Shown piece after piece: positions 1-6,177 of a DNA stretch of 6,288 nt (positions are counted from its first letter, which is position 1; each line of letters begins with the position of its first letter). The translations under genes and the position numbers were made by a program. Below the pieces are notes generated by a model. It was not told the DNA's origin, searched no databases, and was given only the letters and a program-made list of their open reading frames with translations. Source of the stretch: Cocleimonas sp. (GTDB taxonomy: Bacteria; Pseudomonadota; Gammaproteobacteria; Thiotrichales; Thiotrichaceae). The stretch is taken from NCBI GenBank assembly GCA_023145535.1, contig JAGLDQ010000297.1:1-6288 (forward strand). Reading direction: 5' to 3'.

Positions 1-1150
1 CACGAAGAATCTTTAATACTTCAGGACGTGAGAACTTCTCAGAGACATCTTCGCCTTCAGAGAGTGCATGACGCAACTTAGTACCCGATAATAGCATTCT
101 ATCTGCGGCATCATGTGCACATGTTTTCATTGATGCCATGCCGTCACATTTATCACACCAGAATGTCCAGTCGATTTTAAGTGGCAATGTTTCTAGTGCA
201 TCTTTAGGAATTTCGTCAAAGATGTCATGTGCATCAAAAGGACCGTAATAGTCGCTTACGCCCGCATGATCACGTCCAACGATTTGATGTGAACAACCGT
301 AGTTTTGACGGAATAATGCATGAATCAATGCTTCACGAGGCCCAGCATAACGCATATCAAGTGGATAACCCGCTTGAACCACAGTATCTTTTACAAAATA
401 GTTATCGATCAAAGTACCAATGGCATTTGAACGAACTTCAGCAGGAATATCGCCTGGCTTAAGCTTGCCAAGCAAGGAGTGGATTAACACACCATCACCA
501 ATTTCTAAAGCGATCTTAGCAAGATACTCATGTGAGCGATGCATTGGGTTACGGGTTTGGAAACAAGCAACCGTTGACCAGCCTTTCTTTTCAAAGTAAG
601 CGCGAGTTTCCGCTGGTGTCATAAACTGATCACCATAAATTTCCTTGAAATCACCCAGTGATAATACCGTCACCTTGCCTGCCACATTGACAGGGCCTTG
701 CGCCATGACCATTTGTACGCCTGGATGATCTTCAGCAACAGTTTTATAAACCGTTTCGCACTCATGTTCTTTGTTGATCATATAGGTTGACTCAACAACC
801 ATTGTACCCATGATCTCGCCTGTTTCTTCACTAACAAGCGCAACATTTGTGCCTTCTGATAAGGTATCCGCTGTCTCGCCATCGGTTGATAACGTAATTG
901 GAATCGGCCAGAAAAGACCATTTTCCATTTTCATATCATCACAAACACCTTGCCAGTCCGCTTTATTCATAAAGCCTTCTAACGGAGTGAATCCACCGAT
1001 CCCCATCATAATGAGATCGCCTGTTTCACGTGACGATAGTTTGATTTGAGGAAGATCAGCAGCGCGCGCTAGTTCAGCAACAAGGGCATCGCCTTCGAGT
1101 AGTAGAGGCTTTAGGTCGCCTCCGCCATGAGGTCGTACAAGATTTGACAT
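1..1150 (-). CDS. sat: Sulfate adenylyltransferase (ATP sulfurylase), 3' end cut by window edge
   Basis: Cytoplasmic enzyme that interconverts ATP + sulfate and APS + PPi. In sulfur oxidisers it runs toward ATP and sulfate as the last step of sulfite oxidation through APS, after APS reductase. I translated the minus strand from the ATG at 1148-1150 and found 383 open codons up to the edge. The nucleotide-binding motif QTRNPMHRSH lies at residues 198-207 and GRDHAG at 292-297. A metal-type cluster follows, with C332, C335, C344 and H346 (CDKC...KTCAH), as in the zinc/cobalt-binding sulfurylases of dissimilatory sulfur bacteria. The family is usually about 400 residues, so only a short C-terminal tail should be missing. 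This is the homo-oligomeric Sat type, not the heteromeric CysDN type. An AGGA Shine-Dalgarno sequence at 1160-1163 lies 9 nt before the start. In some purple sulfur bacteria sat is linked to aprMBA; whether that holds here lies outside the window. Confidence 0.97.
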   Translation of the reverse strand, partial: MSNLVRPHGGGDLKPLLLEGDALVAELARAADLPQIKLSSRETGDLIMMGIGGFTPLEGFMNKADWQGVCDDMKMENGLFWPIPITLSTDGETADTLSEGTNVALVSEETGEIMGTMVVESTYMINKEHECETVYKTVAEDHPGVQMVMAQGPVNVAGKVTVLSLGDFKEIYGDQFMTPAETRAYFEKKGWSTVACFQTRNPMHRSHEYLAKIALEIGDGVLIHSLLGKLKPGDIPAEVRSNAIGTLIDNYFVKDTVVQAGYPLDMRYAGPREALIHALFRQNYGCSHQIVGRDHAGVSDYYGPFDAHDIFDEIPKDALETLPLKIDWTFWCDKCDGMASMKTCAHDAADRMLLSGTKLRHALSEGEDVSEKFSRPEVLKILR

Positions 1151-1178
1151 AAGAGTAATTCCTGACTTAATAAAGGTA

Positions 1179-1195
1179 TTGAGTATATATCTCAA
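1179..1195. promoter_or_regulatory. Near-palindrome over the sat -10 element, possible operator
   Basis: TTGAGTATATATCTCAA has 5-bp perfect arms (TTGAG/CTCAA) around an almost symmetrical AT core, differing from its own complement only at positions 6 and 12. It overlaps the proposed sat -10 hexamer, so a protein bound here could block or remodel the promoter. The 7-nt core is too long for an FNR/ANR box (TTGAT-N4-ATCAA). The regulator cannot be named. Confidence 0.3.
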
Positions 1196-1210
1196 AATTT
1201 ACTTTGCTAT
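1182..1210 (-). promoter_or_regulatory. Candidate sigma-70-type promoter of sat
   Basis: On the minus strand there is a good -10 hexamer TATACT (1182-1187, 5 of 6 to consensus), preceded after 17 nt by a weak -35 ATAGCA (1205-1210, 3 of 6). Transcription would begin near 1174, giving a leader of about 24 nt that contains the AGGA ribosome-binding site. The weak -35 would suit an activator-dependent promoter, but that is inference. Confidence 0.4.
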
Positions 1211-1351
1211 AGCCATCAAGTGATAATTATTACTTTGAACCATCACCTGAAGAATACATAACAAGTTAAAATAAGCGGTTATACCGTATTCTCTTTACTG
1301 CTTTGACGCAAGTTCTCAAACTATTTCAACAATCTAATTTATATATGGGTA

Positions 1352-1368
1352 GATAAATAGTATTTATC
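1352..1368. promoter_or_regulatory. Perfect 8-bp-arm palindrome upstream of rsmE
   Basis: GATAAATA-G-TATTTATC is a perfect inverted repeat with a single central base, ending about 71 nt before the rsmE start. It has the size and symmetry of a dimeric repressor or activator site. It is AT-rich, so chance formation in this composition is not negligible. It has no adjacent T-tract and only a 1-nt loop, so it is not a terminator. Confidence 0.3.
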
Positions 1369-1439
1369 AAAAAAGCGATCTGTATCAAAGAAAAATAATA
1401 ATGCTAAACTCTCCTCTTTAAATTAAAAGACAGTTAGAC

Positions 1440-2168
1440 ATGCGTATCCCTCGTTTTTATATAAGTCATTCCTTGCAAATAGGCCTTACGCTCGCGTTAC
1501 CAAAGGATATTCACCGCCATGCTATTCAAGTATTACGTCTTAAAGCTAATGATGTCCTGATTCTTTTTAATGGGGAGGGTGGAGAATATAAGGCAACGTT
1601 AATAAGCGCTGAAAAACGGCATTCTGTCGTCAATATTACTTCTTATGATGCGGCTGATAAAGAATCCCCACTGGAAATAACGTTAGCACTTTCCATGATC
1701 AAAGCCGATAAAATGGATTTCGCTCTACAGAAAGCAGTAGAAATGGGCGTTAATATCCTTCAGCCTCTGTATACAAAACGGAGTGTGGTAAAACTAAAAG
1801 CCAATCGTCTTGATAAAAAACTAACACATTGGGATGGCGTAATAAAAGCTGCCTGTGAACAATCAGGACGCACTGTTTTACCCCAATTATTTGCGCCTAT
1901 TGCATTAGAACCATGGTTGCAAACTCCTTTTTCATTGCGTTTAGCCATGTTACCTGGAGACCATTCAACGATTACTTCACTACATCCACCTGAAAATAAA
2001 CAAATCGCTCTCCTTGTCGGCCCCGAAGGAGGCTTTACCGATCAGGAGGTCGATTTATTATTATCATCTCATGTTAAAGGAATACAATTTGGTCCGCGTA
2101 TATTGCGAGCAGAAACCGCTGTTATTGCAGGAATCGCGCTCTGCCAACAACAATGGGGTGATTTGTAA
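1440..2168 (+). CDS. rsmE: 16S rRNA (uracil1498-N3)-methyltransferase RsmE
   Basis: SAM-dependent SPOUT (trefoil-knot) methyltransferase that makes m3U1498 in 16S rRNA, in the decoding region of the small subunit. The protein has 242 residues, the normal family length. Residues 1 to about 70 form the PUA-like RNA-binding domain, starting MRIPRFYI and including HRHAIQVLRLKANDVLILFNG. The rest is the SPOUT domain, with an early KADKMDFALQKAVEMGV segment. The SAM-binding knot motifs are GPEGGF at 194-199 and LRAETA at 222-227, both intact. The ATG at 1440 matches the usual family N-terminus although the Shine-Dalgarno sequence is poor (only AGACAG-like sequence upstream). It is divergent from sat and convergent with the genes to its right. 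The first good terminator on its strand is at 2386-2430, about 218 nt past the stop. Confidence 0.96.
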   Translation: MRIPRFYISHSLQIGLTLALPKDIHRHAIQVLRLKANDVLILFNGEGGEYKATLISAEKRHSVVNITSYDAADKESPLEITLALSMIKADKMDFALQKAVEMGVNILQPLYTKRSVVKLKANRLDKKLTHWDGVIKAACEQSGRTVLPQLFAPIALEPWLQTPFSLRLAMLPGDHSTITSLHPPENKQIALLVGPEGGFTDQEVDLLLSSHVKGIQFGPRILRAETAVIAGIALCQQQWGDL

Positions 2169-2289
2169 GGTCTACCAACGGGATATAAATATTTTTATTG
2201 CCCTTATTAAAAATAATTTAATTAAATATACCAATATTTAGATTCATTTTTAGAACTTTTAGTTAAATCCACACTCAATAATAGCAGTG

Positions 2290-2404
2290 CTGCAAAGTAC
2301 TCATCATGACTCACAATATTTAAAAATAAGCTAGTCAGATGAAAATGGATTATGTTTGTTCTTTGGTGGGAATAAACTAGTCACTAAATGTCCTGCAAAG
2401 TACT
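2290..2404 (+). repeat. Direct repeat CTGCAAAGTACT, two copies
   Basis: The 12-mer CTGCAAAGTACT occurs exactly at 2290-2301 and 2393-2404, 103 bp apart in the same orientation. The second copy forms the left arm and loop of the terminator hairpin, while the first has no matching right arm. This could be a duplicated and partly lost hairpin element. Confidence 0.55.
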
Positions 2405-2430
2405 TTCTTTGTCAGGGCATTTTATTTTTA
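2386..2430 (+). terminator. Rho-independent terminator, plus strand, probably ending rsmE transcription
   Basis: The left arm is AAATG-T-CCTG-CAAAG (2386-2400), the loop TACTTT (2401-2406), and the right arm CTTTG-(T bulge)-CAGG-G-CATTT (2407-2422). That gives 14 Watson-Crick pairs plus one U-G pair, with a single bulged U at 2412. The T-rich tail TATTTTTA follows directly on the plus strand. The minus-strand transcript would also fold the stem but lacks a clear U-tract, so it is at best a weak bidirectional terminator. The hairpin sits just past the stop of the candidate small gene at 2428-2502. Confidence 0.65.
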
Positions 2431-2502
2431 TGCGGCTAAAGCATGGCGAGAATGAACGGGATAATTCATCCACCATTTGTTACGCAAAAGAAAACTCGTC
2501 AC
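2428..2502 (-). CDS. Candidate 24-residue small protein with strong Shine-Dalgarno sequence
   Basis: I do not recognise this frame. It opens with GTG (2500-2502) and ends with TAA (2428-2430), giving 24 residues that begin (V/M)TSFLLRNKWWMNYP and end SRHALAA. It is aromatic and basic, with no clear membrane segment. A near-perfect ribosome-binding site, GGGAGGAG, lies 7 nt before the GTG, unlike the poor sites of rsmE and pepN, and an in-frame TGA precedes it. It starts 31 nt after the stop of the membrane-protein gene on the same strand, so it could be the last cistron of that transcript, and it is followed at once by a stable hairpin. Against it: the frame is short, it starts with GTG, and its 5' end lies inside a degenerate repeat, so it may be repeat-derived or the remnant of a longer gene. 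Confidence 0.35.
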   Translation of the reverse strand: MTSFLLRNKWWMNYPVHSRHALAA

Positions 2503-2533
2503 TAAGACTCTCCTCCCTCATGATTTTTTAACG

Positions 2534-3292
2534 TTAGCGATAAACTTCTAGCTTTCTCACTGATCCCAGTGTAATCGGCATAGTCACCATACCACCCTGC
2601 AAGTTTTGTTTAACGATAAGTTGTCCGCCGCTAATTTTACTTAAAATACCTTCCAACACTTTGCCATTTTTTTTAGCCAATCGTATTTTATACCCAACAG
2701 CGCCACTCGCTCGTCTCACACTAATCACTTGAAATTTAGGCTCTATATAACTTTTTTTCTCTCTTATTTTCTTTTTTTCAAGTGCGGCTATAACCTGAGG
2801 GCGTAGCAAGTCTTGATCCGTGAGTGTCACTGCTTCATATGCTTCATCCTCTGTTTCACTCATGTCAGCCAATGACTCCGCCGAGTTTATTTCCTCAACC
2901 AACCCCACCTCTGAGGCTAAGTTAATAATGGTTTTATCCAGTGGCTTACCAAGCGAAATAATGACAATCACCGCTGCAATGATGCCAATTGAAAAAGCCG
3001 TAATACTCGTCGTGATGGCTGCAATCCAATCCATTTTGTTGAGCAATCGATAGGTAATAGTCAGCACAATAAGTGGCGTTAAATAAGTAAGTGTTACCAG
3101 TATTTTTTTATCAACGACAAACAAACTCAAACTAATGATGACACCGATAGAGAGCATTGCTCCCAATAGCCAAGCAACAAAAATCCAGACCATATCGGGT
3201 TTTTTAGCGCTCATTAAACGAGCAAAAAAACTGGTAATCCAAAGTGTTGCGGCAAACGCAACGATAATGAGGGGAATCGTAAACATTTCCAT
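2534..3292 (-). CDS. Four-helix inner-membrane protein with soluble C-terminal domain, unknown function
   Basis: I do not recognise a named family. The 252-residue reading has four hydrophobic segments at about residues 5-26, 34-60, 64-84 and 89-114, separated by very short loops. A cytoplasmic-looking region follows: an acidic linker (about 130-155, rich in E, D and S), a charged stretch (EKKKIREKK), and a basic, glycine-containing, beta-strand-like domain over the last 70 residues ending in LEVYR. The alternating strand and glycine pattern there could be a small SH3/Sm-like barrel, which is inference. I start at the ATG at 3290-3292, where AGG lies 9 nt upstream. An in-frame GTG at 3356-3358 would add 22 residues but has no ribosome-binding site and abuts a noncoding repeat. 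It lies 219 nt downstream of pepN on the same strand. No catalytic motif is evident. Confidence 0.75.
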   Translation of the reverse strand: MEMFTIPLIIVAFAATLWITSFFARLMSAKKPDMVWIFVAWLLGAMLSIGVIISLSLFVVDKKILVTLTYLTPLIVLTITYRLLNKMDWIAAITTSITAFSIGIIAAVIVIISLGKPLDKTIINLASEVGLVEEINSAESLADMSETEDEAYEAVTLTDQDLLRPQVIAALEKKKIREKKSYIEPKFQVISVRRASGAVGYKIRLAKKNGKVLEGILSKISGGQLIVKQNLQGGMVTMPITLGSVRKLEVYR

Positions 3293-3360
3293 AAAAAGCA
3301 GCCTATTTATAATTTTTATATTAAGTCGGCCAGTAGATAATAAAATAAACAAAATCACAA

Positions 3361-3484
3361 TGTAAAACGGATCAATGCGTCTGCAAGGTGGGATTTTACA
3401 CCCTATTTTTCGACTTTCTGCATTATTGCTCTGTTCACATAGCTCGCTATGCGCCCATCACTCCTCTTGAAGTTCAAAAAATAG
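3361..3484. repeat. Palindrome-rich noncoding element between pepN and the membrane-protein gene
   Basis: This 124-bp block contains nested inverted repeats: TGTAAAA (3361-3367) with TTTTACA (3394-3400), CTATTTTT (3403-3410) with AAAAATAG (3477-3484), and, inside the latter, the palindrome CATAGC-TC-GCTATG (3438-3451). It encodes nothing convincing in any frame. A diverged piece of it recurs in inverted orientation at 6183-6226. Its nested symmetry and recurrence suggest a small repetitive element such as a MITE or an insertion-sequence end relic. No transposase or target-site duplication is visible, so this assignment is tentative. Confidence 0.45.
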
Positions 3485-3511
3485 AACCTAAAATTTTGTC
3501 TAGAGAATTAA

Positions 3512-6151
3512 TTACAAACTTTTAGTTACAATTTCAAACACATCGGCGGATAAACCTTGCTGATCTCTAATCCGCTCTAATGACTCACGCATTAAATTAT
3601 CCCGCTCAACTGTGTATTGATGCCCATTAATCAAAGTACGTACCAAACGCGCTGCAATTTGTGGGTTTAACGTATCAAGCTCCAATACTCGCTCGGCAAT
3701 AAAGGTATACCCAGAGCCATCAGCGAGATGAAAATTAACTGGGTTTGCATTCGCAAAGGCACCAATAACAGCCCGCACTTTATTGGGGTTTTTAATATCA
3801 AATAAATCATGCTGCATGAGCATTTTCACACGCTCTAGCGTATTCGGCAAACTAGAGCAAGCTTGCATCATAAACCACTTATCCATGACTTGAGTATTGC
3901 CTTTCCAGCGCGTTTCAAAATCGTCAATCGCTTGTTGGCGTTGTGGACAGTCAATATTGAGCAGCACACCAAAAGCCGCTAAATTATCGGTCATATTCGT
4001 CGCCTCACTAAACTGCTGATAACATTGCTCATAAATACTGTCATCTTTAATTGCACCAAGATAAGCAAGGCAGATATTTTTTAAGCGGCGTTTGCCGATG
4101 CTTTGTGCATCAATCTGATAGTCGCCTTTATCTTCAAGTTGGGTATAAAGGGTCTCAAAGGATAAGCGCAACGCCTTAGCAAGGGTGCTACGCAATAATT
4201 CACGCAGGTGATGAATAGCTTCAGGATCAGCCTGATCAACCGCTTCGGCAATATCGGCCTCTGAAGGTAATGATAATGCCTCAGCGCGTAATGAATAATC
4301 CAAATTATTATTTTCCAGCAAGGCTTGATAGGCATTAATTATCTGTGGCTCCACTCCGAATGCTTTTCCTTTAGAATGCGCTGATAACATGTCTAAGATG
4401 ATTTTTTTTGCTAAACGTTGGCTGGCTTCCCAACGATTAAAATCATCCGTATCGTGTTGCATTAAGAAAATAAGATCTGTTGTGGTGTAAGGGTAATCAA
4501 GACGTACGGGTGCAGAAAAACCACGCAATAAAGAGGGCAAGGGTTCACTCTCAATATTGATGAAGGTAAATGCTTGTTGGGATTCCGTTAACTGGAGTAC
4601 ATGCGATGTGCCTGATGCACTCCTCTCACCTTCTCGTTGCAATGGCAGTTCATTTCCCTTTTTATCCAGCAATCCCATCGCAATCGGGATCATAAAGGGC
4701 TTTTTATGATGGGATTCCGGCGTATCCGCGCAACTTTGCGTGAACGATAGGGTGCAGGTGTTAGCCTTTGCATTGTATTGCATTGAGGCGTTAACAAGCG
4801 GCGTACCTGCTTGCTCATACCAGTGCTGCAATTGGCTTAAATCCCGCTTATTTGCATCCGCCATTGCCACCAAGAAATCCTCCGTTGTAACCGCCTGACC
4901 ATCATGACGCTGGAAGTATAAGTCCATCCCTTTACGGAAACCTTCTTCGCCTAGCAAGCGATGATATAAGCGCACAACTTCCGCCCCTTTCTCATAAATA
5001 GTTAGCGTGTAAAAGTTATTAATCTCCATAAAGGAGGCTGGACGAATAGGATGCGCCATCGGCCCTGCATCTTCAGCAAATTGATGGGTGCGTAACATAC
5101 GAACATCTTGAATACGCTGTACCGAACGTGAGTGTAAATCTGCACTAAATTCTTGGTCTCTAAAAACAGTTAAGCCTTCTTTTAAACTGAGCTGAAACCA
5201 ATCCCGACAAGTGACTCGATTACCCGTCCAATTATGAAAATACTCATGCCCAATAACGGATTCAATCGACATATAATCATGATCCGTTGCGGTCTCAGGG
5301 CTGGCAAAGACAAGTTTAGAATTAAACACATTCAAACCCTTATTCTCCATTGCGCCCATATTAAAATCATCAACCGCAACAATCATATAAATATCAAGAT
5401 CATACTCTAGTCCAAAACGCGTCTCATCCCACTGCATCGCGCGTTGTAGCGACCCCATTGCATGACCACATTTATCAATATTATGCGCTTCCGTATAAAT
5501 TTCTAATTGTATTTCACGACCTGACAGCGTGGTAAAAGTATCGCTAATATGCTCCAAATTACCCGCAACCAATGCAAATAAATAAGCAGGTTTAGCAAAA
5601 GGATCTTGCCACTGAGCAAAATGCTTGCCCTCCTCTAACTCACCACTTTCTAGTAAATTACCATTGGATAATAAGACGGGATATTTTTCTTTATCGGCAC
5701 GAATGAGCGTGGAAAAAACACTCATGACATCAGGACGGTCTTGATAATACGTGATACGACGAAAACCTTGCGCCTCACATTGAGTACAGAAATTACCACT
5801 GGATTTATACAAACCATCCAATGCGGTGTTCTTTTGAGGATAAATACGGGTAACTATTTCTAAGATGAAATTTTCAGGCGTTTTATCGATGCTCAAGCTT
5901 TTATCGTCTAACGTATAATCAGATTTAGCTAATAATTCTCCATCCAGCTTAATGCTTTCAAGCACTAACTCCTCTCCATGCAGTAGCAACGATTGCTCCC
6001 CTTTTGATGCGCTATTGTATTGATAGGCAACGATTGAGGTGACAAGGGTGGATGCCTCATCAAGATCAAAAATAAGATCAATGCTGTTAACGTGGTAAGT
6101 GGGGACGGTGTAGTCTTCTAGATAAATGGTATTAGCTTGAGGATTTGTCAT
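3512..6151 (-). CDS. pepN: Aminopeptidase N (M1 family zinc metallopeptidase)
   Basis: Broad-specificity cytoplasmic aminopeptidase that removes N-terminal residues from peptides released by ATP-dependent proteases. The 879 residues compare with 870 for E. coli PepN. The order is: N-terminal beta domain (about 1-200), thermolysin-like catalytic domain, short beta domain, and a helical C-terminal domain from about residue 550 to the end. The exopeptidase signature GAMEN is at 266-270. The zinc site is H302-E303-Y-F-H306 with third ligand E325 in LKEGL, and the transition-state tyrosine is Y386 in TIYEKGAEV. All key residues are present, so it should be active. The ATG at 6149-6151 gives MTNPQANTIYLEDYTVPTYH, matching the usual PepN N-terminus, although no Shine-Dalgarno sequence is visible before it. 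There is no signal peptide. The downstream gap is mostly repeat, with no good terminator on its strand. Confidence 0.97.
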   Translation of the reverse strand: MTNPQANTIYLEDYTVPTYHVNSIDLIFDLDEASTLVTSIVAYQYNSASKGEQSLLLHGEELVLESIKLDGELLAKSDYTLDDKSLSIDKTPENFILEIVTRIYPQKNTALDGLYKSSGNFCTQCEAQGFRRITYYQDRPDVMSVFSTLIRADKEKYPVLLSNGNLLESGELEEGKHFAQWQDPFAKPAYLFALVAGNLEHISDTFTTLSGREIQLEIYTEAHNIDKCGHAMGSLQRAMQWDETRFGLEYDLDIYMIVAVDDFNMGAMENKGLNVFNSKLVFASPETATDHDYMSIESVIGHEYFHNWTGNRVTCRDWFQLSLKEGLTVFRDQEFSADLHSRSVQRIQDVRMLRTHQFAEDAGPMAHPIRPASFMEINNFYTLTIYEKGAEVVRLYHRLLGEEGFRKGMDLYFQRHDGQAVTTEDFLVAMADANKRDLSQLQHWYEQAGTPLVNASMQYNAKANTCTLSFTQSCADTPESHHKKPFMIPIAMGLLDKKGNELPLQREGERSASGTSHVLQLTESQQAFTFINIESEPLPSLLRGFSAPVRLDYPYTTTDLIFLMQHDTDDFNRWEASQRLAKKIILDMLSAHSKGKAFGVEPQIINAYQALLENNNLDYSLRAEALSLPSEADIAEAVDQADPEAIHHLRELLRSTLAKALRLSFETLYTQLEDKGDYQIDAQSIGKRRLKNICLAYLGAIKDDSIYEQCYQQFSEATNMTDNLAAFGVLLNIDCPQRQQAIDDFETRWKGNTQVMDKWFMMQACSSLPNTLERVKMLMQHDLFDIKNPNKVRAVIGAFANANPVNFHLADGSGYTFIAERVLELDTLNPQIAARLVRTLINGHQYTVERDNLMRESLERIRDQQGLSADVFEIVTKSL

Positions 6152-6177
6152 AGGTTTTTATTCGTTAATTGAATTAA

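Larger units (their letters stand above)
2325..2505 (-). repeat. Three degenerate copies of a TTAGTGACKAGTTT repeat
   Basis: On the minus strand, TTAGTGACGAGTTT (2492-2505) and TTAGTGACTAGTTT (2374-2387) differ at one base. A third relative, TGACTAGCTTATT, covers 2325-2337. The first two copies stay alignable for about 50 bp downstream, sharing an AACAAA block and an AT-rich block ending in CC, so they look like diverged duplicates rather than chance matches. Both read as a purine-rich ribosome-binding-like sequence followed by GTG-AC-N-AGT (Val-Thr-Ser). Confidence 0.5.
2169..2533. other. Repeat-rich intergenic stretch between convergent genes
   Basis: This 365-bp stretch holds no conventional gene. 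Its left third (about 2180-2280) is very AT-rich and includes the perfect palindrome ATTTAATTAAAT, but no GC-stemmed hairpin. The remainder carries a strong terminator hairpin (2386-2430), degenerate short repeats (2290-2505) and one short minus-strand reading frame with a strong ribosome-binding site (2428-2502). Short open frames in the left part, such as a 38-codon minus-strand frame at 2222-2338 opening with CTG, have no convincing start and are not called as genes. The texture suggests decayed repetitive or mobile DNA. Confidence 0.6.

Noticed and set aside
229..1049. Plus-strand open frames at 229-462 and 810-1049
   Set aside because: Both lie inside the sat gene on the opposite strand, whose translation contains all the expected ATP sulfurylase motifs.
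1760..2241. Open frames at 1760-1948 (minus) and 2014-2241 (plus)
   Set aside because: They overlap the confidently identified rsmE coding frame. The second runs only a short way into AT-rich intergenic DNA and resembles no known protein.
3293..3358. 22-residue N-terminal extension of the membrane protein from a GTG at 3356-3358
   Set aside because: There is no ribosome-binding site before the GTG, it abuts the noncoding repeat, and the ATG at 3290-3292 already begins cleanly before the first membrane helix with an upstream AGG.
2820..3365. Plus-strand open frames at 2820-3053 and 3135-3365
   Set aside because: Antisense to the membrane-protein gene; their hydrophobic composition is the complement of its transmembrane codons.
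3470..3489. Inverted repeat AAGTTC/GAACCT as a pepN terminator
   Set aside because: The stem is only 6 bp with one G-U pair and an 8-nt loop, and no U-tract follows on the minus strand.
4081..4335. Minus-strand 84-codon frame within pepN
   Set aside because: Out-of-frame shadow of the intact pepN frame on the same strand.
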